NCBI GenBank assembly: GCA_019117125.1
Contig: DXAL01000017.1
Span: forward strand, 1 to 64,000
From: Candidatus Mediterraneibacter merdipullorum
Lineage (GTDB): Bacteria; Bacillota; Clostridia; Lachnospirales; Lachnospiraceae
Direction: 5' to 3'
Length of the DNA stretch: 64,000 bases
Positions 7,014-14,314 of this stretch are shown in pieces. The notes below the pieces were generated by a model that saw only the letters and a list, made by a program, of their open reading frames with translations, made no database searches and was not told the origin of the DNA. The stretch's first letter is position 1. Each line of letters opens with the position of its first letter. Made by a program: the position numbers and the translations under genes.

Positions 7014-9625
7014 TTCGCCTCATACCAGTTCCTGCCCGTATGCATGTCCACCAGGAGGGGCACCAGAAGGGATGCCGCATGCTCCATCTGGTCTCTCAGG
7101 ATGTCCTGCACTTCCTCCGCCTCGTTTTCCACCGCCTCGACCAGGAGCTCGTCATGCACCTGGAGGATGAGCCGGGATTTCAGTCCCCGTCTCTTTAATT
7201 CCCTGCTGACTCCGTTCATAGCAATCTTGATGATGTCTGCAGCCGTCCCCTGGATGGGCGCGTTCATCGCCACCCGCTCCCCGAAGCTGCGCTGCATGAA
7301 ATTACCGGACTTCAGTTCCGGCACCGGGCGCCTCCTGCCGAAAAGCGTCACCGCATACCCGGTCTCTTTCGCATGCGCCACCGCGTTGTCCAGAAACGCC
7401 TTGATGCCCGGGTACGTCTCAAAATAATGTTCGATGTACTCTGCCGCCTCTTTCCGCGTGATGCTTAAATCCTGGCTGAGCCCGAAGGAACTGATGCCAT
7501 AGACGATGCCGAAATTGACCGCCTTTGCGTTGCGCCTCTGGAGGTCCGTCACCTCGTCAAAGGGCGTGTGGAATACCTGGGATGCGGTCATCCGGTGAAT
7601 ATCCTTTGCCTCCCGGTATGCACGGATGAGCTGCTCATCCCCGGAACAGTGGGCGAGGATGCGCAGTTCAATCTGCGAGTAATCCGCATCCACAAAGACG
7701 CATCCGTCCTGGGGGACAAAGACTTTCCGTATCAGGCGTCCCAGTTCCATCCGCACCGGGATGTTCTGGAGATTTGGTTCCGTGCTGCTCAGCCTCCCGG
7801 TCGCGGTGACCGTCTGATTGAACTTCCCGTGAATGCGCCCGTCCGCCTGAATGTAAGCCGCCAGCCCGTCCGCATAGGTGGATTTGAGCTTCGCCAGCTG
7901 CCGGTACTCCAGAATCTTTGCAACAAGGGGATAGTCCGGCGCCAGCTTGTCCAGCACGTCCGCCGCTGTAGAATACCCGGTCTTCGTCTTCTTCGCATGG
8001 GGCATCCCCAGTTTGTCAAAAAGGATGACGCCGAGCTGCCTGGGCGAATTGATGTTGAACTCCTCCCCGGCAAGGTCATAGATTTCCTTTTCCAGTTCCG
8101 CGATGCGCGTCCCGAGCTGGTCCCCGTACGCCCGGAGCGCTCCTGCCTCGATTCCTATCCCTGCCGCCTCCATCTCTGCCAGCGTAAATACAAGGGGCAT
8201 CTCAATATCATGGAACAGGGCGTCCATGCCCGCGCTTTTGAGTTTCTCTTCCAGCACCGGCACCGACGCGCAGGCGGTATACGCCTCATAGCACGCCCGG
8301 TCCGCCTCTTTCGTCTTCTCATCTACCAGCACGTCCAGATGCTCTCTCGCCACGTCTTCCCATCCGTAGTCGCTCTTGAGTGGATTGAGCAGGTATGCCG
8401 CGACCACCGGGTCAAAGCATCCCTCCTCCTTCACATCCGGAAGGAGCGGCAGGAACTCCTTGAGCCCGCACACGGAAAAGCATCTCACCTTTCCCGCCAG
8501 CGCGCAGATGCGCCCTGCCAGTCCCGTCAGGTCCTCCTCCATGCTGCAGGGAATGGTCACAATGTCCTCCTTCCCCCAGGCAAGGGCAATGCGGCCGTAT
8601 CCGGAACTGTGCGCAAAAAGCGGGAGCACATTTCCCTGGTCCCTGGAAAATGCCGCGCCCACGCAGTCCGCGCGTTCCGCCCGGGCAAACACGTCTGCGA
8701 TTTCCTCCGCTGTCGTCACTTCGCGGAAATACTTCTCTATTTCATTGGCGGACGCCTCCACATCAAAGCGTCCCAGCATGTTTTTAAACTGCAGCCGCTG
8801 GAACAGCCGGTGGGCTTCCGGCGTATAGGGATTCCCAAACCGCGCATGCTCCAGGTCGAACGCAATCTCAGCGTGGGTGTCGATGGTGGCGAGAACCTTG
8901 CTCAGCTTCGCCTGCTCCCAGTACTCCTTTAAATTCCGGCTGGCGCGGGGCGGCTTTAATTCGTCCGCATGCGCATAGGCATTCTCAATCGTCCGGTAAT
9001 CCTGGATAATCTTTGTCGCCGTCTTCTCGCCCACTCCTGGCACGCCCGGGATATTGTCCGATGCATCTCCCATCAGCGCTTTCACGTCGATGAACTCGGC
9101 AGGCGTGACGCCGTAACGCTCTTTCACGTCCGCGGCGTAATAATCCTCCACCTCGGTCCTGCCCTGCTTCGTCTTCGGGATGCGTATCTTCACATGCTCC
9201 GTGGCGAGCTGGAGCGTATCCCGGTCCCCGGAGATGATGGAGACGTCCATCCCCTTCTCCTCACACGTTCTGGAAATGGTCCCCAGAAGATCGTCCGCCT
9301 CCAGCCCTTCCTGCTCGATAATCTCGATGTCCATGGCCTGTAAGACTTCCTTTATCACCGGGACCTGCTCCCGGAGTTCCTCTGCCATGGGTTTCCTCGT
9401 CCCTTTGTAATCGGCAAAAAGCCTGTGCCGGAATGTAGGCGCATGTACGTCGAATGTCACTGTCAGATACTCCGGCTGCTCCTCGTCCAGTATCTTGAAG
9501 AGGATATTCAAAAATCCGTATATGGCGTTCGTGTGGAGTCCCTCGGAATTCGTCAAATCCGGCACTCCGTAAAACGCTCTGTTTAAGATGCTGTGTCCGT
9601 CTATCAGTACGATCTTCTCTCTCAT
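7010..9625 (-). CDS. polA: DNA polymerase I
   Basis: PolA fills gaps and removes RNA primers. The 871-residue protein has an N-terminal 5'-3' exonuclease domain (IVLIDGHSILNRAF at the start, GDASDNIPGVPGVGEKTA near residue 190), a central 3'-5' exonuclease-like domain, and a polymerase domain with motif A (DADYSQIELRILAH), motif B (RRNAKAVNFGIVYG) and motif C (LQVHDELLVE). The central domain lacks the DxE and related acidic motifs, so proofreading is probably absent, as in Bacillus and Thermus Pol I. The frame is open to 9685, but the promoter places the transcription start near 9670; the chosen ATG at 9625 follows GGAGATGGAGGAG. Confidence 0.97.
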   Translation of the reverse strand: MREKIVLIDGHSILNRAFYGVPDLTNSEGLHTNAIYGFLNILFKILDEEQPEYLTVTFDVHAPTFRHRLFADYKGTRKPMAEELREQVPVIKEVLQAMDIEIIEQEGLEADDLLGTISRTCEEKGMDVSIISGDRDTLQLATEHVKIRIPKTKQGRTEVEDYYAADVKERYGVTPAEFIDVKALMGDASDNIPGVPGVGEKTATKIIQDYRTIENAYAHADELKPPRASRNLKEYWEQAKLSKVLATIDTHAEIAFDLEHARFGNPYTPEAHRLFQRLQFKNMLGRFDVEASANEIEKYFREVTTAEEIADVFARAERADCVGAAFSRDQGNVLPLFAHSSGYGRIALAWGKEDIVTIPCSMEEDLTGLAGRICALAGKVRCFSVCGLKEFLPLLPDVKEEGCFDPVVAAYLLNPLKSDYGWEDVAREHLDVLVDEKTKEADRACYEAYTACASVPVLEEKLKSAGMDALFHDIEMPLVFTLAEMEAAGIGIEAGALRAYGDQLGTRIAELEKEIYDLAGEEFNINSPRQLGVILFDKLGMPHAKKTKTGYSTAADVLDKLAPDYPLVAKILEYRQLAKLKSTYADGLAAYIQADGRIHGKFNQTVTATGRLSSTEPNLQNIPVRMELGRLIRKVFVPQDGCVFVDADYSQIELRILAHCSGDEQLIRAYREAKDIHRMTASQVFHTPFDEVTDLQRRNAKAVNFGIVYGISSFGLSQDLSITRKEAAEYIEHYFETYPGIKAFLDNAVAHAKETGYAVTLFGRRRPVPELKSGNFMQRSFGERVAMNAPIQGTAADIIKIAMNGVSRELKRRGLKSRLILQVHDELLVEAVENEAEEVQDILRDQMEHAASLLVPLLVDMHTGRNWYEAK

Positions 9626-9676
9626 CTTCTCCTCCATCTCCCGCATATCCTGCGCGGGCGCGCATGCCATTCCTAA

Positions 9677-9705
9677 AGTATACACTAAAATGATCCTTTT
9701 TTAAA
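9677..9705 (-). promoter_or_regulatory. polA promoter
   Basis: On the minus strand TTTAAA (9700-9705) and TATACT (9677-9682) are 17 bases apart. The position sets the polA start at 9625 rather than at the upstream ATG at 9685. Confidence 0.65.
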
Positions 9706-9813
9706 GGCTGACTTTATGATATCATAGGCATCGGAGCACATTGTATCACAAAGACCGGAATGTACGCTGCCGCGCACATTCCAGCAGCAGGATTATCACA
9801 AGGAGAATGCATC

Positions 9814-10452
9814 ATGTATAGACCAGACAGTATCATTTTTGACGTAGACGGCACGCTCTGGGACTCCAGGGAGTCCGTGGCCGCGGCATGGAATCATGCC
9901 CTGCGCAGGAACTCAGACCTGGATATCACCCTGGAACCGGAGTCCCTCGGGAAACTGTTCGGAAAGACAATGACGGAGATTGCCGACGCGCTCTTTCCCG
10001 GCATGGAGCCGGCGTCGCGCATGGCGCTCCTGGAGAAGTGCTATGAATATGAGAACCTCTATCTGGAGGACCACCCCGGCATCTTATATGAAGGCGTCCG
10101 CGAAACGATACAGGCGCTCGCTTTGGAATACCCGCTTTACATCGTGAGCAACTGCCAGTGCGGATATATCGAAGTCCTCCTGAAGACGACCGGGCTTTCG
10201 TCCTGCATCCGCGACCATCTCTGCTTCGGGGAAACGCTTACGCCCAAGAGCGAGACCATCCGGAAGCTGGCAGAGAGAAACCGGCTCAAAGCCCCGGTCT
10301 ACGTCGGAGACACCCAGGGCGACGCCGACTCCTGCGCCGCAGCCGGCATCCCGTTCATCTTCGCTTCCTACGGGCTGGGCGATGTGCCGGACGCCGGGAT
10401 GCGCATCGAACGGTTCTCTGAACTTCGGGACATCCGGACATTCTTCTCATAA
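9814..10452 (+). CDS. HAD-superfamily phosphatase, class IA
   Basis: A 212-residue haloacid dehalogenase-type hydrolase. Motif I is IIFDVDGTLWDS (nucleophile Asp and acid/base Asp), motif II YIVSNCQ, the motif III Lys lies in LTPKSETIRKL, and motif IV is VYVGDTQGDADS. A helical cap follows motif I, so small phosphorylated metabolites are likely substrates; phosphoglycolate is possible but not shown. The ATG at 9814 has AAGGAGAA (from 9800) upstream; the frame is open further but has no better start. The gene is alone, divergent from polA, and ends at a terminator shared with the convergent surface protein gene. Confidence 0.9.
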   Translation: MYRPDSIIFDVDGTLWDSRESVAAAWNHALRRNSDLDITLEPESLGKLFGKTMTEIADALFPGMEPASRMALLEKCYEYENLYLEDHPGILYEGVRETIQALALEYPLYIVSNCQCGYIEVLLKTTGLSSCIRDHLCFGETLTPKSETIRKLAERNRLKAPVYVGDTQGDADSCAAAGIPFIFASYGLGDVPDAGMRIERFSELRDIRTFFS

Positions 10453-10483
10453 GAGAAAGATTTCCACAGAGAAAAAACTGACA

Positions 10484-10530
10484 GAAAAAGACCGGAGCGT
10501 GTGCTTTCCCGCACATCTCCGGTCTTCTGT
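10484..10530. terminator. bidirectional rho-independent terminator
   Basis: AGACCGGAG and CTCCGGTCT form a stem around an inner GTGTGC/GCACA helix. On the minus strand the hairpin is followed by TTTTTC, which ends the glucosaminidase gene; on the plus strand it follows the HAD gene. Confidence 0.8.
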
Positions 10531-10618
10531 ATCAGTTCTGTCCTTATATTTGTATCATCTTGTATCTTTTTGTATCTTTTCCCTGCATCCCTGCAGTCAT
10601 GCAGATGTCATCCCCGCA

Positions 10619-12892
10619 TCATCCTTTTGCTCTGCGCCTCCGGATGACAAAGATTCCTGCGCATGCCGACATTCCCATCAACATGAGCCAGAGCATCCCG
10701 TTCTCAGAGACTCCGGTCTGGGGAGCCATGGCAGCTCCGTCTGCATTATCGTCCAGCGCAATCACGTAAGGGGAGAATCCTTTCACGCTGAGCGTTATCT
10801 GACCGTCTTTCACCTGTGCATGATACGTCTCGTAAGCACCGTCATCCGTATAGTGGAGAATGACGACATTCCTGCCGTTGTATGCGGCATCTACCCGGAA
10901 TGTGAGCTGTGCTTCCCCTTCCATCGTGCCGGAAAGGCTGATGTCATACACACCGAGTATCTCTTTTCCCTTCACCGGCTCCGCCGAAATGTAGCTCTCA
11001 TACTTCTCCGTATTCGGGCTGACTGTCTGCACGGTGAGGGCTGCATCCTCCGAGAGGACTCCGCTCACGGAAATGCCAAGCTGAGAAGCAGACACTTCTC
11101 TGACCTGGTCTTTCTCCTCCTTCTGCTCTCCGGATGTCTGTTCTCCCTCCGGCTTCGCAGACGGCTCATCCTCCCTGGGCTGGGTGGATGTCTCGTCCTC
11201 CTTCGGCTGAGTGGATGTCTCGTCCTCCTTCGGCTGAGTGGACGTCTCGTCCTCCTTCGGCTGGGTAGCCGGCTTCTCTTCCGTGACTGCCGCACTGCCA
11301 CTTGTCACCGGCTTCTCGCTGCCATCCTGGCTGCCGGTACTGCCTTCCGGCTGCTTGCCGTCATCCTGACTGCCGGTACTGCCTTCCGGCTGCTTGCCGT
11401 CATCCTGGCTGCCCGTATCGCCTTCCGGCTGCTTCCCGTCATCCTGGCTTCCCGTACTGCCTTCCGGCTGCTTCCCGTCATCCTGGCTGCCGGCATCATC
11501 ATCCGGAACGATTCCCAGATAATCCTGGCTGCCGCCGACGGAGTCAAGGCTCCATGCCAGCGCTCCCGCGATTTCGCCCCAGTACGGAGCAGATGCGTAG
11601 CTGACATTGATGCCGCCGCCCTTATTCCCCAGGTATTCCCCGTGATTGCGGTAATCTGAAGAACTCAAATATCCCTTCGCCATAAGGCTGCCCATGAAAT
11701 CCTTGATGCACGCTTCTACGGAAGCATAGCTCTTCGCGCTTGTCCCGGCAGAACCGTCATATGCGCAGATACCGAAGATATTGTTCTTCTGCATGCAGAT
11801 GCTGCTCGTTCCCCAGCCGGTCTCATTGATGGCGATTGCCAGGGATAACAGTGCATTGACATTGTATGTATCCTGGTATTTCACGAATATCTCGCCGGTC
11901 CCCGTCAGTTTGGACTTCGCCGGGTCCACATTGGCATTTTTCATGGCTTTCTGGAGGATTGCCTCCAGTTGTTCCCCGGTGTAGCTTGTATGCTGATTCA
12001 TATCGAGGAACTGGAAATAATTGTAAAACGGATTTCCCGCATTGACAGCGGATGCACCGTTCTTTGAGCTCTGGTAATCCGAGAGCATCGTCTTATAATC
12101 TGTGTAGAAATAATGTCCGTCGTAACTGTAGTACTTCACGCCTGCTTTCAGGTAGGACGGCGCCGGTCCCTGATTGACCGAAGACACGTGAGACTTGTTC
12201 AGGTTGTATGAAAGCTTGTGATACAGTTTCCCGTTGGATACGATATAGCAGCTGACATTGTCCGCCACTTTGGAATAATCCAGAAGCTGTACTTCCGATG
12301 CCTTCACCGTTCCGGTCACGCCGGCCAGCATGAAGCGGATGTTCCCGCTGCCGTCCGTGCCAAGGTAAGCTGCGTCTGCGCCGTAAGCGCCGTTGGTGTA
12401 CCCGGTATTGTTGTTGTACTGAGTGACCGCATTTCCCTTGGTGTTGAAATTGACAACTTTCACGGAAGAGGTCGTGGCTGCCTTTGCAGAGAACAGCGCC
12501 ATCCTGCTCCTTGCCGGAACCTGCTGCTGTTCATCCTGATCTTCCCCGCTGCCGGTGCTTTCCTCTTCACCTGTGTCTGTGCTGCCGTCTGCATCATCCG
12601 CCGCGCCTGTGTCCGCGCTGCTGTCTGCATCTTCCGCTGCACCTGTGTCCGTGCTGTCTTCTGCTTCCTCTGAACTTCCTCCTGCGACAGTGCCGACAGA
12701 GCCGTCGACCTGGTAGATGCTGCCGTTCTCATCGATGGCAGTCACCTGCTGGAGGCGCAGGACATTCTCATCGTGAAGTCCCGATGCCGCGGCGTTTGTC
12801 TCCCCCTCTGCCGCGGAACTTTCCATGCCCGGAAGCGCTGTCACTACCAGCGACACGAAAAGCGCACATATCAGTAATTTACTTTTTTTCAT
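10619..12892 (-). CDS. secreted, repeat-rich glucosaminidase-domain protein with PQTG-type anchor
   Basis: A 757-residue cell-surface protein. It has a signal peptide (MKKSKLLICALFVSLVVTAL...), an acidic Asp/Ser/Thr-rich linker with 12-residue repeats, an SH3-like region (about 140-230), and a beta-N-acetylglucosaminidase (GH73/LytG-like) domain about 300-460 with AIAINETGWGTSSIC, whose Glu is the likely catalytic residue, and NNIFGICAYDG. Then come 13-residue (GSQDDGKQPEGST) and 9-residue (TQPKEDETS) repeats, a beta-rich domain (about 620-720), and APQTG, a hydrophobic segment and RRRRAKG. The role is probably cleavage of peptidoglycan glycan strands at the wall. The PQTG end suggests sortase attachment; no sortase is in the window. 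The start ATG has GGAGGG upstream at rather long spacing. Confidence 0.88.
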   Translation of the reverse strand: MKKSKLLICALFVSLVVTALPGMESSAAEGETNAAASGLHDENVLRLQQVTAIDENGSIYQVDGSVGTVAGGSSEEAEDSTDTGAAEDADSSADTGAADDADGSTDTGEEESTGSGEDQDEQQQVPARSRMALFSAKAATTSSVKVVNFNTKGNAVTQYNNNTGYTNGAYGADAAYLGTDGSGNIRFMLAGVTGTVKASEVQLLDYSKVADNVSCYIVSNGKLYHKLSYNLNKSHVSSVNQGPAPSYLKAGVKYYSYDGHYFYTDYKTMLSDYQSSKNGASAVNAGNPFYNYFQFLDMNQHTSYTGEQLEAILQKAMKNANVDPAKSKLTGTGEIFVKYQDTYNVNALLSLAIAINETGWGTSSICMQKNNIFGICAYDGSAGTSAKSYASVEACIKDFMGSLMAKGYLSSSDYRNHGEYLGNKGGGINVSYASAPYWGEIAGALAWSLDSVGGSQDYLGIVPDDDAGSQDDGKQPEGSTGSQDDGKQPEGDTGSQDDGKQPEGSTGSQDDGKQPEGSTGSQDGSEKPVTSGSAAVTEEKPATQPKEDETSTQPKEDETSTQPKEDETSTQPREDEPSAKPEGEQTSGEQKEEKDQVREVSASQLGISVSGVLSEDAALTVQTVSPNTEKYESYISAEPVKGKEILGVYDISLSGTMEGEAQLTFRVDAAYNGRNVVILHYTDDGAYETYHAQVKDGQITLSVKGFSPYVIALDDNADGAAMAPQTGVSENGMLWLMLMGMSACAGIFVIRRRRAKG
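11159..11266. repeat. 27-bp tandem repeat, 4 copies, in the surface protein gene
   Basis: Four in-frame units encode TQPKEDETS three times and TQPREDEPS once. Together with the 39-bp array next to it they form a hydrophilic, Pro-containing stalk between the catalytic and C-terminal domains, as expected for a wall-spanning spacer. Confidence 0.9.
11336..11491. repeat. 39-bp tandem repeat, 4 copies, in the surface protein gene
   Basis: Four nearly identical in-frame units encode GSQDDGKQPEGST (one copy has D for S). Copy number is likely to vary between strains by slippage or recombination; frame is preserved because units are multiples of three. Confidence 0.92.
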
Positions 12893-13178
12893 CCTGTGTA
12901 TACTTCCCTCCTTAACCTTATTAATTATTTATAAATGAAGATACTGATACAACTTTAGATTAACATTATCTTCCGGAGGATGCAAGTAAAAGATTTTTTA
13001 TTTTGTATACATGTATTCTATTTTGTGAATTTTTCTTTTTCTGGTCTTCTGTTCCGGTCTTATTTGTATTCTGTTTATATAAATGATTCGATTTGAATCG
13101 AAAACTGCTTTTTTGCTGGTATTTTCCCATAAACTGTGCTATCATGTTTACAAAGCATTATGTTTCCAGCATGTTTGA
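12893..13178. other. AT-rich intergenic region
   Basis: This stretch is clearly richer in A and T than its surroundings. It holds the ribosome site of the glucosaminidase gene (AAGGAGGGAAG near 12903-12913) and presumably its promoter, though no convincing -35/-10 pair was found. The rest up to the Rpn remnant holds only a palindrome TTCGATTTGAATCGAA near 13087-13102. Confidence 0.5.
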
Positions 13179-13439
13179 TTTCAAAGGCGGCAGGAAAAGC
13201 ATATGCGGCAGGAGCGGGAAGCTGCCTGGGAGGAAGGTCGGAAAGAAGGACATCGCGCCAGCGTAGAAGAAGGACATCGCGCCGGTCTGGAAGAAGGCAT
13301 GCTCCAGGGCGAAATGCAGATGCTGCGAAAGCTGGTACAGAAGAAGCTGGAAAAAGGAAAAAGCGTGGCAGAGATTGCATCAGAACTGGAGGAACCGGAA
13401 GAACGTATCCGAAACATGATTGATGAGTCTGCCAAATAA
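13179..13439 (+). pseudogene. C-terminal remnant of an Rpn/PD-(D/E)XK nuclease family gene
   Basis: The frame gives QRRQEKHMRQEREAAWEEG, then repeated EEGxxxG helices and RKLVQKKLEKGKSVAEIASELEEPEERI. This matches the C-terminal tail common in Rpn (recombination-promoting nuclease/putative transposase) proteins: charged, EG-rich helices followed by a short helix-turn-helix-like end. Family-like sequence continues upstream of the first ATG (13203) to a stop at 13176-13178, and no nuclease domain is present, so this is a 5'-deleted remnant. An ORF of 78 residues could still be translated from 13203, but it would lack the catalytic part. Confidence 0.65.
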
Positions 13440-13465
13440 AATGATTGATATCCTTACAAAATAAG

Positions 13466-13527
13466 CAGAATCAAAAAGAAGGGCATGCGCACCATATCCG
13501 GTACGCACGCCCTTCTTTTTGATTCTG
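13466..13527. terminator. long bidirectional terminator
   Basis: CAGAATCAAAAAGAAGGGC and its complement flank a GTGCG/CGCAC-type inner stem, giving a hairpin of about 62 bases with T-runs on either strand. It ends the AP2 gene (minus strand) and the Rpn remnant (plus strand). Confidence 0.85.
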
Positions 13528-13558
13528 TCCGTATCGCGGCTTCCGTCCCTGCCCGGAC

Positions 13559-14293
13559 TTAATTTTTAAAGGAAAACACTTCTTTCCAGTCGATGTCGAC
13601 TTTCAGCGGATGCTCCTCGCCCCACTTCGGGTCCCGGTCCGCCCGGTCCTTCCACTCATGGTAGGCTTCAACGAACCGGTCATGGACGAGGTGCTCGGCG
13701 TAGAGCCGCGCCTGGACTGCTTCATTGTAGTCATCGAACACTCCGATATAGTACTTCTTTCTCTTGAATCCGATATCCACCCGGTATTTCCCGGACTTGA
13801 TTCGGAACACGCCGCGGAAGCCGCTCCGGTTGTCGCTCCGGTGCTTCCGGTTCTCCAGTATCTCAATGCACGTACCGTCAATCCGGTGGCTCCTCTGGCT
13901 TATCATCTTCATGTTCTCTTCTTTCAGGCACCCGCAGCTGCGGTAATTGCCGTACAGGAGCTTATCCCCCGTCACTTCCACTTCATTTCCACAGTCACAG
14001 CGGCACAGCCAGTACACACATCCTTTGCCGTCGCGCCGGTCTGTGGGACGGATGACCGTCAGCCTCCCGAACCTGCGTCCGGAAAGGTCTGTGCGGCTGC
14101 CTCTCGGTTCATGCACGAGACATCCGCAGCTGCGGACTTTCCCTGCCTTTAAATCCTTGGCAAGGACTTCTTTCCCGCCTCCGCACCGGCAGCGGCACCG
14201 CCATAATACATAGTTGTCTTCCCGCCGGTCTGTCTTTTCCACAACCGTGAGATTTCCGAATCTCCTGCCTGTCAGGTCTTCTGTACGAGCCAT
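13559..14293 (-). CDS. AP2-domain DNA-binding protein with two zinc-ribbon-like repeats
   Basis: A 244-residue protein. Residues about 8-60 and 70-125 are two copies of one module: GRRFGNLTV...WRCRCRCG...VRSCGC and GRRFGRLTV...WLCRCDCG...YRSCGC, each with a CxCxCG and an SCGC cluster suitable for zinc. Residues about 155-215 form an AP2-like DNA-binding domain (SGFRGVFRIKSGKYRVDIGF...YYIGVFDDYNEA). In bacteria this architecture occurs in phage-type and homing-endonuclease-related proteins; no HNH or GIY-YIG nuclease motif is seen, so it may be a regulator or a nuclease-free relative. It follows the 669-residue membrane protein gene by 21 bases with its own AGGAGGGG-like site, so the two are probably cotranscribed. 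Confidence 0.8.
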   Translation of the reverse strand: MARTEDLTGRRFGNLTVVEKTDRREDNYVLWRCRCRCGGGKEVLAKDLKAGKVRSCGCLVHEPRGSRTDLSGRRFGRLTVIRPTDRRDGKGCVYWLCRCDCGNEVEVTGDKLLYGNYRSCGCLKEENMKMISQRSHRIDGTCIEILENRKHRSDNRSGFRGVFRIKSGKYRVDIGFKRKKYYIGVFDDYNEAVQARLYAEHLVHDRFVEAYHEWKDRADRDPKWGEEHPLKVDIDWKEVFSFKN

Positions 14294-14314
14294 GTTCCTA
14301 CCACCCCTCCTGCA

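Noticed and set aside
7568-8932. A 454-codon plus-strand open frame
   Set aside because: Antisense shadow of polA.
7010-9625. Loss of proofreading in PolA as a novelty
   Set aside because: A degenerate 3'-5' exonuclease domain is normal for many Gram-positive Pol I enzymes.
10382-11659. A 425-codon plus-strand open frame with Leu/Arg-rich repeats
   Set aside because: Its repeats are only the reverse reading of the 27- and 39-bp arrays of the glucosaminidase gene; the frame also crosses the terminator at 10484-10530.
13559-14293. HNH or other homing endonuclease call for the AP2 gene
   Set aside because: AP2 domains often accompany HNH nucleases, but no HNH, GIY-YIG or LAGLIDADG motif is present.
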